IMG/VR virus record: IMGVR_UViG_3300034092_004681
Location: 1-40,191 of that record
From: a virus
Strand: one strand, 5' to 3'
Length of the DNA stretch: 40,191 nucleotides
Positions 11,389 to 19,024 of the stretch are shown piece by piece. The notes under the pieces are model-generated. The model ran no database searches and was not told the origin of the DNA. It saw only the letters and a list, made by a program, of their open reading frames with translations. Position 1 is the stretch's first letter. Each line of letters begins with the position of its first letter. The position numbers and the translations under genes are program-made.

Positions 11389-13542
11389 CTATCGCTTTCG
11401 CTCTTTGGCCTCAACTGACCTCATCACCTTATTCGACCAGGCCTTTCCCGGATCACCGCCCCAAAGAGCCCAGGCAATTCTCCCGGCAGATGGGAATCCC
11501 TTTTGGCCAGGGGCCCAACCTTCGCCCTTCTTGTCTACTTCGTGACGCGCAAGGTATGCGCGCATCTTTTTCACTCTTGCAATTGTCATCTTGTTTCCCG
11601 TGAGCATTCTTGCGGTTACTTGACCAGGTCCAATTCCGCCCCTGCCAAACTCTTTTCGCCAATCAAGCCCACGTCTCGCTTCTGCCCTTACTCCTGCAGG
11701 AACATTAAGGTTGATTGTGTCGGCCTTTTCAACTTCAATATCTCCAAGGTTTGGAATTGCTGCGCCAGCAGCCTTGTAGGAGGAGTCGGCTGATGGGTCG
11801 TAATAGGAAACGATTGCTGCGCCAGCCCGAATAATCTCGCTGACCTTCTGTCTCTTGAAGTAATCAATTGCACTTGTCGGGAAGCTGCTTTCATAAACCT
11901 CGGCGTCAAATCCCGCTTCGGCAAGCTGACTTCTAACAAAATCAACTTGTCCCTTTGTCGAGGTGATTGCAACCACCGAAGAACCGCCCTCAACAAATCC
12001 ATCTATTGCGTCAATGATGTGTGAAGGGCACTCGTCACTGAGCAACGCCTCTGCGTCAACGAGAACAACGCTCTTCTTAGACGGTTGCTGATTTGGATTC
12101 ATTTCAGGATTCGGCTTAGACTCAAGTTGGTCTTTGCCCTGATCTGGCTCTTGGCTCCCTGCCCCGTTGTTTCCGGCCCCGCCATCCGGGACGTCTCCAC
12201 CAGGTGTTGGCTCCTGTTCTGGCGCGTCGGGATCGCCAACCTTACCCTTAAGGTAGAGCTCGTAATATCTCATTGGCATATACCCAAGCGGGCTTGGCAT
12301 CCATACTTCATCGCCCATCAGCCCAACGCCTTCCTGTCCGCGCTCCTTGAGCGCGTCATTGAGTCGAAGCCATGGAAGTCCGGCAAGTGCTGCCTTGTAG
12401 TAGTCAGCAACTGTCTGCGCAGACTCGCGACCAACATCAGTGTAGACAAATCGCAAGCCCTTGTCATAAAGCCAAACAACTTCTCTAGTGATGTAGTCCG
12501 CAATAAGTTCGCAAAGCGGAGCAATGCCGTTGTCGGCAGTGAACGCCGCGCCGTACTCTGACGAACTCTTGTTCACGTCAAAGTTTAGCCCGATGTCTTG
12601 CGCCTGAACGCCGAAGACTGCGCAGATCTTGCGTGCAAGATAGATCTGCCACTCCATGAACTGCATGTCTCGGTTTGACTGCGCCATAGGAATCCACTTG
12701 ACCCCCTTACCGCCACCGGTGATCGCGGTCTGGCTCTTGCCTGCGATTTCGCCTTCCCAATAGTTCTTGAAGGCATCAACCTGATCAGGGCGAACGCCTT
12801 CGCCAAGATCAATAATTCCCGGTGGGGTCGCCTGCTCAACAATGTTGTTGTTGTACTTAGCCGCCCGAAGGTCCGCCTCAATGGTCTCAGCAAGAACCTC
12901 TAGCGGTGAGAGGCCGAGCGGGGAATACGTCACTCGGTTTCCCACAATGACAATCATCTCTTCGTTCAGGTACTCGGCAATGATCTTTCCGGTCTCGTCG
13001 TATTCAAAGTATCGCGGCTTCTTTAGGTTTGTTCCGTCCCAGTCCGGGTCGAAAGCGATTCTTGCACCATCTTTTGGCCAAAGGTTCTTAACCGGCCTTC
13101 CGCTTCTTCCCGCCCGCGCCCCGACAGTATGTTCTTTCTCAATGCAGCCCTGATCCAGGACAAGAATATCCTCAACGATTGGCTCGATGAATGACCTCCA
13201 CGAATCAAGACGCGTATTTGGATCTCGCAAAAGATCCTTAATCGTCTTTACGTTTGCTTCGTTGACTTCACCGTTGCCATCAATGCTGACAATGTCCCAC
13301 TTTGCGCGGCTGATCTGCTGCCTGCGAAGATTAATTGCAGATCTAATCCATGGGTTTGTTCGGGACCACTTGCGAAGCTGATTAACTGAACGCTTCTGCA
13401 CAGTACCCTTGCCAGCGCCTCGCGCGTAAGGCTGCGAGTCGTAATTTGGAATAAGGATTGCATCCTTTATTGCTTGAACATCAGCTTCTGCTTGCGTGCT
13501 TTCAACTTGGCGCTTTACGCGCTCCCACGGCATCATTACCAC
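11389..13542 (-). CDS. Portal protein fused to a HAD-like domain and a C-terminal packaging-region domain, 717 aa
   Basis: Residues about 45-435 have the phage portal pattern (RTNPWIRSAINLRRQQIS; PLEVLAETIEADLRAAKYN; FMEWQIYLARKICAVFGVQAQDIGL; SSEYGAAFTADNGIAP). Portals form the dodecameric channel for DNA at the capsid vertex. After a Pro/Gly/Asn/Glu linker (440-490), residues 491-605 look like a HAD-fold domain: VVLVDAEAL at 492-500 where DxD would be expected (Asp-Ala-Glu here), VAITST at 524-529, a Lys in DYFKRQK, and VSYYDPSAD at 578-586. The last 90 residues (VPAGVRAEARRGLDW..GGDPGKAW) match a small domain common near phage head genes. GTG at 13542 is chosen for AGGAG eight bases upstream. 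Confidence 0.85.
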   Translation of the reverse strand: MVMMPWERVKRQVESTQAEADVQAIKDAILIPNYDSQPYARGAGKGTVQKRSVNQLRKWSRTNPWIRSAINLRRQQISRAKWDIVSIDGNGEVNEANVKTIKDLLRDPNTRLDSWRSFIEPIVEDILVLDQGCIEKEHTVGARAGRSGRPVKNLWPKDGARIAFDPDWDGTNLKKPRYFEYDETGKIIAEYLNEEMIVIVGNRVTYSPLGLSPLEVLAETIEADLRAAKYNNNIVEQATPPGIIDLGEGVRPDQVDAFKNYWEGEIAGKSQTAITGGGKGVKWIPMAQSNRDMQFMEWQIYLARKICAVFGVQAQDIGLNFDVNKSSSEYGAAFTADNGIAPLCELIADYITREVVWLYDKGLRFVYTDVGRESAQTVADYYKAALAGLPWLRLNDALKERGQEGVGLMGDEVWMPSPLGYMPMRYYELYLKGKVGDPDAPEQEPTPGGDVPDGGAGNNGAGSQEPDQGKDQLESKPNPEMNPNQQPSKKSVVLVDAEALLSDECPSHIIDAIDGFVEGGSSVVAITSTKGQVDFVRSQLAEAGFDAEVYESSFPTSAIDYFKRQKVSEIIRAGAAIVSYYDPSADSSYKAAGAAIPNLGDIEVEKADTINLNVPAGVRAEARRGLDWRKEFGRGGIGPGQVTARMLTGNKMTIARVKKMRAYLARHEVDKKGEGWAPGQKGFPSAGRIAWALWGGDPGKAWSNKVMRSVEAKERKR

Positions 13543-13775
13543 GAGTCTTGCTCCTTCGGCTTTCTTGTTCTCCAGGACCTTATCGCATTAGAAACAGCCA
13601 TGCCATCAAGGTCCTTGTTGACAATCTGTCTAGCTTCTGTGTAATTAAAAGGTATAAGTCGCACTCCGTCAACTATACCAACTCCTTTAAATGAAGGAAG
13701 CCTTCCCCACCATTTTGGCACAACGAACTTGCCGTCTTCAAACTGCAGCTCGATGCTCTCGCTAATGTCAAGCAC
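13536..13775 (-). CDS. Hypothetical protein, 79 aa
   Basis: The start is GTG overlapping the upstream TAG (TAGTG). The end overlaps the portal start and carries its AGGAG. The protein has an acidic strand (ESIELQFEDGKFVVPKW), then GRLPSFKGVGIVDG, RLIPFNYTEARQIVNKDL and a basic C-terminus. It looks like a compact alpha/beta domain. Position directly before the portal suggests a head-assembly or packaging accessory; no family recognised. Confidence 0.6.
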   Translation of the reverse strand: MLDISESIELQFEDGKFVVPKWWGRLPSFKGVGIVDGVRLIPFNYTEARQIVNKDLDGMAVSNAIRSWRTRKPKEQDSW

Positions 13776-14296
13776 TACTTTTCGCCTTCCTCGTCGCCTT
13801 CGGACTCAGTGTTTGAGCCAATCGCAACCATGGCCATCTCGAGCCCTGCATAATCTTCCATATCAAATGGGTTTTCCTTTCGGAAAGTTTCCCAGAAGCC
13901 ATCGTACTCCTTGTCGTTAACATGTTCCAGCCTTGTGAGTTCTTCTTCGACATGGCGCTGGTATTTGATCTGCTGGGGAACGCTTCGTTTAACCCTTGAA
14001 AGCACCTTGTGGCACTGCTTACAAACGGAGTATCTTTTTTGACCCTTTGCTCTGGGGACCATTGGCTCTGGAATAAGGTCTTGCTCCATATGGTCCTCAC
14101 CGACCATTATTGTGCATAGGGCGCACCTCGGATGCGCCCGATGTATCTCCTCGTATCTTCTCATGACTGGCGCCAGGGTCTTCTGGATGCGCCGTATAGC
14201 CAGCACGATATCGAGAATACCGCCCTCAGCGTCGTTTAGCTCTAAGCACAACCGGCACTTGACTGCCGTATCTTCACACATGCGGCAATTATACAT
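13775..14296 (-). CDS. Cys-rich protein with four CxxC pairs, 173 aa
   Basis: First gene of the leftward block. It has C4-x2-C7, C14-x2-C17, C58-x2-C61 and C92-x2-C95, which can build two zinc ribbons, with basic helices between (RRIQKTLAPVMRRYEEIHRAH; KVLSRVKRSVPQQIKYQR) and an acidic C-terminus (NTESEGDEEGEK). This resembles zinc-binding recombination-type proteins but no catalytic residues are evident. There is no Shine-Dalgarno motif before ATG 14296. A perfect TATAAT (14288-14293) lies six bases before the second ATG (14281), which would allow a leaderless start but would break the first CxxC. Confidence 0.7.
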   Translation of the reverse strand: MYNCRMCEDTAVKCRLCLELNDAEGGILDIVLAIRRIQKTLAPVMRRYEEIHRAHPRCALCTIMVGEDHMEQDLIPEPMVPRAKGQKRYSVCKQCHKVLSRVKRSVPQQIKYQRHVEEELTRLEHVNDKEYDGFWETFRKENPFDMEDYAGLEMAMVAIGSNTESEGDEEGEK

Positions 14297-14477
14297 AGAC
14301 CGTAAATACTAGTCATTGACACGCTATGGTAGATTCATGTAGGAAGCAAAGGTCTTGCAATAATGAATATAAGAGGGGATGATTCGATGGTGCTTATACG
14401 GGACTATCTGCTGACACCGATGTCTAACAGGGGTTCCGATCGGCCTGTCGACGGCCATAAGAATTGGGGGTCTGATC
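14297..14477. promoter_or_regulatory. Divergent intergenic region between leftward and rightward blocks
   Basis: 181 bp separate the leftward Cys-rich gene from the rightward capsid genes, the only divergent junction in the window. It must hold promoters for both sides. A TTGACA at 14316-14321 (plus strand) has no good -10 at standard distance; TATAAG-like motifs follow near 14369. No tRNA or terminator was seen. A short frame with a ribosome site occupies its right part (14387-14488). Exact promoters are not assigned. Confidence 0.5.
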
Positions 14478-14488
14478 TTGGACTTTAA
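14387..14488 (+). CDS. Possible 33-residue leader peptide before the protease gene
   Basis: AGGGG lies eight bases before ATG. The frame reads MVLIRDYLLTPMSNRGSDRP and ends with a TAA that overlaps the start of the prohead protease gene by 11 bp. It may be a leader for coupled translation. Composition is unremarkable and no homology is seen, so it could be chance. Confidence 0.3.
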   Translation: MVLIRDYLLTPMSNRGSDRPVDGHKNWGSDLGL

Positions 14489-16079
14489 AATTTACACCAA
14501 CGCCCTGAAGGCCTATGAGTCTGAAAATGGCGAGCGATATGTAACCGGAACAACTTCTTCAACAATTCGGGACCTGCATGGCGATGAGATGTCGCTGGAT
14601 GCCCTGAAGACAATGGCTGAAACAGCCAGACAGAATATGACGGTGTTCCTCAATCATAATTACAATGTCCCAGAGGACCTTTTTGGCTCCGCCACGGATG
14701 CCCAGATTGTTAGACGATATGACAGCGAAACAAACGAAGAGGTTTATGACCTCGATCTCAATATTCGGGTGGTAAACGAAGACGAAAACCCAGAGGCGCT
14801 TCGCGCTTATCGCGCAATCAAGCGCGGGGTTAAGCTTGGTCTCTCCATTGGAGCCCGCGTTGAAAAGGCGCGTCGCAAGGCTGCCGAAGGAGACAGGCCC
14901 GAGTCAATCCTTATTGAGAAGGTTCGCCTACTTGAGGCGAGCGTTGTTGGCATTCCTGCCAACCAGAGATCCTACCTGCAGAACGCAGTAAAGAGCCTCC
15001 GCTCTGGTAGCGTCGATATTGACGAGCTTGAGGGCGTGATCGAAGAAGAGAAGTCAGAGACAGAAGTAACCTCTAAGGCAGAGGCTGGCTCCGTCATTGC
15101 TGGGGACTGGGTTCTCTGGTCAAATGAGGACGGCGAGACAATGTGCGGCGCTGTTGAGTACGTTATGACCGAAGGCACCCTTGGTGCTGAAGGTTCAGAG
15201 TATTCAATTGAAGCCACACCAGAAGATCCAGCAGCTCTTGTTCGCATTTATGAGGGCGAAGAGGGAAACTGGGAAGCAACCGAGATGCTCGTTGGCCAAA
15301 AGGTCAGCGCTCTCACCAAAATTAATCCGCTCCCTATGGCGGAAGAAGACGAGGAGACAGAAATGTCAGAGACCGAGAAGGATCTCTTCGCTGGGGAGGT
15401 CGTTGAGACCGCCGCCGGGGACGAGACCAATGATCTAGAGAAGAAGACCCGCGTGACCGTTACGGTCAGCACGGATTCTGAAGAGAAGCAGCCAGCTGCC
15501 GCATCTGTTGCTCCCTCCGCTCCGGATGCGGCAGCCGCGGACTCAGAGGAGAAGCTTGATGAAATCAAGGCTTCTGCCGAAGATGTGGCCGATGGCGAAG
15601 TTACTGAGAAGGTAGAGGACGAGAAGGAAGTCGTTGAGGAGGAGCCTGTCGACGCCAATGTCGAGGCCCTGCAAGAGCTCGGCGCTGAGCTCGTTACCGG
15701 CGACGCCGAAAAGTCCATTGCCGATGAATCATCCGTACAGCCCGAAGTGGCCGAGGCGGTTGTTATTAGTGTCGAGACCGAGGCCTCTTCCTTTGAGGAA
15801 GTGGAGTCGATCGCGAAGTCAGCTCTCGATGCAGCCAATGCTGCTCAGGAGGAGGTTACCGCCCTCGCGGCAAAAGTGACCGAGCTCCTTGAGTCGAAGG
15901 CCAAGGTCGAAGAAGATCTTGCGAAAGCGCTCGATCTTATTGATCGCATTAGCGATCTTGGGATCGGTCGAAAGTTCGTCGACAGGAATTCACAGAAGGT
16001 CAACGTCAAGGCCGCAGAGCGCGCGCCTTGGTTGAGCCCATATGTTCAGCGCGTCCTTGAGGCGCAAGACGAGGAGTAA
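14478..16079 (+). CDS. HK97-type prohead protease fused to SH3-like domain and scaffold, 533 aa
   Basis: Serine protease of the U35 / HK97 prohead class. Residues 20-170 hold GTTSSTIRDLHGDEM, catalytic His60 in FLNHNYN, catalytic Ser123 in GLSIGARV, and LLEASVVGIPAN. Residues 207-283 (GDWVLWSNEDGETMCGAVEY..ATPEDPAALVRIY..GQKVSALTKI) form an SH3/Tudor-like barrel often attached to phage proheads' proteases. A very acidic Ala/Glu/Val linker (290-430) and a coiled coil (about 435-500, AANAAQEEVTALAAKVTELL) look like a scaffold (delta-domain) role. It processes capsid and scaffold inside the prohead. The start is TTG with GGGGG seven bases upstream; no better ATG precedes the conserved part. Confidence 0.85.
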   Translation: MDFKIYTNALKAYESENGERYVTGTTSSTIRDLHGDEMSLDALKTMAETARQNMTVFLNHNYNVPEDLFGSATDAQIVRRYDSETNEEVYDLDLNIRVVNEDENPEALRAYRAIKRGVKLGLSIGARVEKARRKAAEGDRPESILIEKVRLLEASVVGIPANQRSYLQNAVKSLRSGSVDIDELEGVIEEEKSETEVTSKAEAGSVIAGDWVLWSNEDGETMCGAVEYVMTEGTLGAEGSEYSIEATPEDPAALVRIYEGEEGNWEATEMLVGQKVSALTKINPLPMAEEDEETEMSETEKDLFAGEVVETAAGDETNDLEKKTRVTVTVSTDSEEKQPAAASVAPSAPDAAAADSEEKLDEIKASAEDVADGEVTEKVEDEKEVVEEEPVDANVEALQELGAELVTGDAEKSIADESSVQPEVAEAVVISVETEASSFEEVESIAKSALDAANAAQEEVTALAAKVTELLESKAKVEEDLAKALDLIDRISDLGIGRKFVDRNSQKVNVKAAERAPWLSPYVQRVLEAQDEE

Positions 16080-16081
16080 AA

Positions 16082-17317
16082 ATGTCTGAAGTACGAGAGA
16101 AGTTGGATGACGTCGCGAAGGGCCTAGAGTCCCTCAACGGCGCTCCGATCGGCCGAGATCTCGATGTCGAGAAGAAGTCCGATTTTGATCCTGCTGAGGC
16201 CTATGCCGTTCAGCGCGAACTTCGCAAGAAGTTCTCGAAGATGAGCGCATCGGAACTCAACGAGATGCTTGATGTTCAGGCCTCGCGAGAAGTTGGGAAG
16301 CAGGCTGATGCCGGTGTCCTTAACCAGCTTGCGTTGTCGAACCCACAGATTGCAAAGGCACTTGACAGCAGCGGTGGTTCGGCGCTTATCCGCCAGGACC
16401 TCGAGCCAATCCTTTACAGCCTGTTCGTTAAGAAGTTCCCATTCTTTGACCGCATCCGCAAGGAGCCTGCAAACGGCCTCGTGCACGCGTTCAATCAGCA
16501 GACCGCTTACGGTGATGCAGTCTTCCAGACGGAGACCGGCACTGTAACCGACGATAACTCGACGTATGCTCGCCAGACGACCAATGTGGCCGTTCTTGCG
16601 ACCCGCCGTGGTATCACGCTTAAGAATCAGTTCGCGCTTGGTCAGGGCGGCTCGCCGTTCAATGGCCTTTCGCAGGAGCTTGGCAGCGGCGTAACCGCCA
16701 TTGCGCACAAGCTTCAGAAGACCCTGTTCCAGGGCAACGCAACCGTTACCGCGAGCGCGGGCGCAGCAACCGAGCTTGGTGCTTATGACGCCAACTCGTT
16801 CGATGGCCTCCGCAAGCTTCTTGGTACGGCTGCTTCAGCTGGCAACGAGATTGTTGGGAAGGGCACGGCTTCGTACCTTTCAACCATCAATACCGCTGTC
16901 GCTGGCGTCCTGGACAACGGTGGCGCTCCGTCGGCCGTCATCTGCACCCCAACCGACTACGCAGGCCTTGTGAATGAGCTTACAAACCTCGTTCGTTACA
17001 ATGCGCCTTCGCAGACGGAGCAGGCTGCTGGTGCAACCTTCGGTTCCGTCGTGACGGCTGCTGGCTCACTGCCAATCCTTGCCGTTCCTGGCGATGCCAT
17101 TGGTTCATACGCAATTTCCGGCACCGACTACCGCGATATGTACGTGGTGGACGAGGCTGGCTGGTCGATGCCATACCTTGGCTCCGACTCAATCACGACG
17201 CTCGAGATTCCGATCGGCGTGAACGGTGCCCTTACGCGCCTCTACATCATGTATGTGATGTTCGGGTTTGCAAACAAGGCTCCACAGTTCCAGGCGAAGG
17301 TTCGCGTTACGGTCTAA
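16082..17317 (+). CDS. Major capsid protein (HK97 fold), 411 aa
   Basis: It follows the protease by 2 bp and has the expected size and organisation. A charged helical N-terminal arm (1-75), probably cleaved by the protease, is followed by a hydrophobic body with GGSALIRQDLEPILYSLFVKK, TRRGITLKNQFALG, KLQKTLFQGN, an ICTPTDYAGLVNEL A-domain segment and a final MYVMFGFANKAPQFQAKVRV. High alanine/glycine/threonine content is typical. Capsid shells of this fold form T=7-type heads. I see no obvious Lys/Asn crosslink pair of the HK97 kind. Confidence 0.85.
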   Translation: MSEVREKLDDVAKGLESLNGAPIGRDLDVEKKSDFDPAEAYAVQRELRKKFSKMSASELNEMLDVQASREVGKQADAGVLNQLALSNPQIAKALDSSGGSALIRQDLEPILYSLFVKKFPFFDRIRKEPANGLVHAFNQQTAYGDAVFQTETGTVTDDNSTYARQTTNVAVLATRRGITLKNQFALGQGGSPFNGLSQELGSGVTAIAHKLQKTLFQGNATVTASAGAATELGAYDANSFDGLRKLLGTAASAGNEIVGKGTASYLSTINTAVAGVLDNGGAPSAVICTPTDYAGLVNELTNLVRYNAPSQTEQAAGATFGSVVTAAGSLPILAVPGDAIGSYAISGTDYRDMYVVDEAGWSMPYLGSDSITTLEIPIGVNGALTRLYIMYVMFGFANKAPQFQAKVRVTV

Positions 17318-17335
17318 TCCGTAAGTATTGCAACT

Positions 17336-17364
17336 GGGGCCCCAGGATTAATTCCTGGGGCCCC
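17336..17364 (+). terminator. Strong hairpin between capsid gene and next gene
   Basis: GGGGCCCCAGGA (17336-17347) pairs with TCCTGGGGCCCC (17353-17364) around TTAAT. No T-run follows, and the next gene's ribosome site is close behind. It is more likely a partial attenuator or an mRNA-stabilising hairpin that raises capsid expression relative to downstream genes than a full terminator. Confidence 0.55.
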
Positions 17365-17383
17365 GGAAGCGAAGGAGCAATAA

Positions 17384-17704
17384 ATGTTTGACGACGTTAA
17401 GAAGGAAACACCAACGGTTGATGTAAATGCAGTTGCCCAGAAGGCCGTAACCGCAGCTAAGGCTGCGGTTTCAGACGACGAGGTAGTTCGCGTACGAAAC
17501 CACAGCGGTCTTTCTTCGCTTGTTTTTGGAGACGGCACCGTTGCCCGTTTCCACGAGGGTGTTGCGCGCATTAAGGCTAAGTACCTAGTCCAGGCTGTTG
17601 CCCAGGGCTGCACGGTCGAGACTGATGCACCGGCAGCTCCGAAGCAGGAGCTTTCGGCCGCCCAAAAGGCCGAGCTTGAAAAGGTTTTCGGCAAGTCCGA
17701 GTAA
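17384..17704 (+). CDS. Small head-region protein, 106 aa
   Basis: GAAGGAG precedes ATG at good distance. The N-terminus is helical (VNAVAQKAVTAAKAAVS). The middle is a small beta domain (EVVRVRNHSGLSSLVFGDGTVARFHEG, then a KAKYLVQAVAQGC strand-helix), and the C-terminus is a charged helix (SAAQKAELEKVFGKSE). Small proteins between the capsid and the head-tail adaptor are often decoration proteins or connector accessories. I recall the RNHSG..FGDG.V.F..G pattern from phage proteins of unknown function in this position. Confidence 0.65.
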   Translation: MFDDVKKETPTVDVNAVAQKAVTAAKAAVSDDEVVRVRNHSGLSSLVFGDGTVARFHEGVARIKAKYLVQAVAQGCTVETDAPAAPKQELSAAQKAELEKVFGKSE

Positions 17705-17717
17705 TCAATCTAGCTTC

Positions 17718-17765
17718 AATGGGGCTCGCAGACACTTTTTTAGTGCAATGCGGGCCCCATTGTTT
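17718..17765 (+). terminator. Rho-independent terminator-like hairpin
   Basis: CAATGGGGCTCGCA (17718-17731) pairs with TGCGGGCCCCATTG (17748-17761) over 14 positions with one G-U, with a small CACT/AGTG hairpin in the loop. The run TTTT follows the stem. It would end most transcription after the capsid cassette. Readthrough or another promoter is needed for the adaptor genes. Confidence 0.65.
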
Positions 17766-17777
17766 TAGGATGTGAAA

Positions 17778-18692
17778 ATGATAAGAGTGAACGTATCTGT
17801 CCCGAATCCAGCTACCGCAGCCGCAACATATACAGGGATTCAAATCGGTAAGGCCGCGTCCCAGGCCGACGCAAGCACCCAGACCGGAGCGTTTTCCAAT
17901 CTTGGCACCGTAATAACGCTTGACGCCAAGATCGGTACGTACTCATATTCGGACAGCGATTCACCTTATGGCTACTGGTACGTATGGCGACTGACTGGGA
18001 GCTCGAACAACGGCGCCTGGTCAAGTCCGTATCAGGGCGTTGACACTGGCTATGTGACGGTTGCTGAGCTCCGAGAATACGAGCTTGGGGCACTCTCCCT
18101 GCCAGATGGAAGCGACTCGAGCGACAACAGGCTTGAAAAGCTGGTTGGCGTCGCCTCCAGGATGGTTGACGGATACTGCGGGTTCTCATTCAGATACAAG
18201 ACCACAGTTGAGCAGCACAAGTGGAACCAGGAGACAAGAAGGGTGTTTCCGTACTCCAGGCCAATCATTGCCGTCAATTCATTTGAGGTATTTGTTAGCA
18301 ATCAGCAAAAGGCCACTTTCAACCTTTCAGACCTGTTCATAAACACAAGTCAAAACTATGTTGAAGTGACAAGCCTGGCGAACGTAACCTACTCCCTATT
18401 CCCGGCAATTGTTGCTCTTGGGCTTATCGATCCGGTAGCCAAGATCAACTATACCCACGGATACACCGTGACGCCTCAGGAGATCAAAGACGCGACTGCG
18501 CTGATCGCCATAGACCTCGCCTCAAGGGACGCGCTCTATCAGACCGGAATGGGCCAATTGACAAGGCTTACGGTTGGCGACACAACAATGGAAAGGCTTC
18601 CGCAGGTTGCCCCAGGGAAGCAGTCTGCACTGGCAATACCACCAACGGCTGCAGCAATCCTTGATCAGTATATTGCGGTGTCTATTCGATGA
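17778..18692 (+). CDS. Head-tail adaptor with N-terminal extension, 304 aa
   Basis: The start ATG at 17778 is preferred, with AGGA seven bases upstream; a GTG six bases earlier is possible. The C-terminal 200 residues resemble gp6/gp15-type adaptors that ring the portal: VAELREYELGAL, RLEKLVGVASRMVDGYCGFSF, then strands and a long final helical part (QEIKDATALIAIDLASRDALYQ). The first about 95 residues (VNVSVPNPATAAATYTG..YGYWYVWRLTGSSNNGAWS) look like a beta-sandwich (Ig/FN3-like) added to the adaptor, unusual for this family and possibly exposed at the neck. It overlaps the next gene by 4 bp. Confidence 0.7.
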   Translation: MIRVNVSVPNPATAAATYTGIQIGKAASQADASTQTGAFSNLGTVITLDAKIGTYSYSDSDSPYGYWYVWRLTGSSNNGAWSSPYQGVDTGYVTVAELREYELGALSLPDGSDSSDNRLEKLVGVASRMVDGYCGFSFRYKTTVEQHKWNQETRRVFPYSRPIIAVNSFEVFVSNQQKATFNLSDLFINTSQNYVEVTSLANVTYSLFPAIVALGLIDPVAKINYTHGYTVTPQEIKDATALIAIDLASRDALYQTGMGQLTRLTVGDTTMERLPQVAPGKQSALAIPPTAAAILDQYIAVSIR

Positions 18693-19024
18693 TCCCAGGG
18701 GCGATGACAACCGTCACCCTCAAGCGCAAGGGCATGACGACACAAGACGCGACAGGCACACCAGTAACCACAGATGAAATCATCTGGGTAAAGAAGTGCC
18801 ACTACCAGTCGCTCCGAGAGGATGGAAGCCGAGAGTACGCCAATCCAACTGGCCCAGCGGCAAGGCAGGTATATCGATTCTGGACTCCATACCTGGAGGG
18901 CAGGGAACGACCGAAGCTAAATGACAGAATGGTGGCGGACTCCTACGAGTTTCGCGTCATCGCGATTGACTTTGAGGCAGTCCGCCACCATCTTCTTGTT
19001 CGCGCAGAGAGGGTCGAGCGTTAA
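18689..19024 (+). CDS. Head closure (head-tail joining) protein, 111 aa
   Basis: It starts in an ATGA overlap with the adaptor. Size and pattern (TVTLKRKGMTT..GTPVTTDEIIWVKKCHYQ; a basic middle; NDRMVADSYEFRVIAI; VRHHLLVRAERVER) match small beta-barrel stoppers of the phage head-tail joining class, which plug the portal after packaging. It is the last rightward gene and meets the metallophosphoesterase gene end-to-end with a 4-bp overlap. Confidence 0.75.
   Translation: MIPGAMTTVTLKRKGMTTQDATGTPVTTDEIIWVKKCHYQSLREDGSREYANPTGPAARQVYRFWTPYLEGRERPKLNDRMVADSYEFRVIAIDFEAVRHHLLVRAERVER

Noticed and set aside
14316-14345. TTGACA at 14316-14321 as the rightward late promoter
   Set aside because: No acceptable -10 at 16-18 nt; left unassigned within the divergent region.
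15248-15838. Minus-strand frame of 196 residues, Ser/Ala/Val-rich
   Set aside because: Mirror of the acidic low-complexity part of the protease-scaffold gene; no ribosome site.
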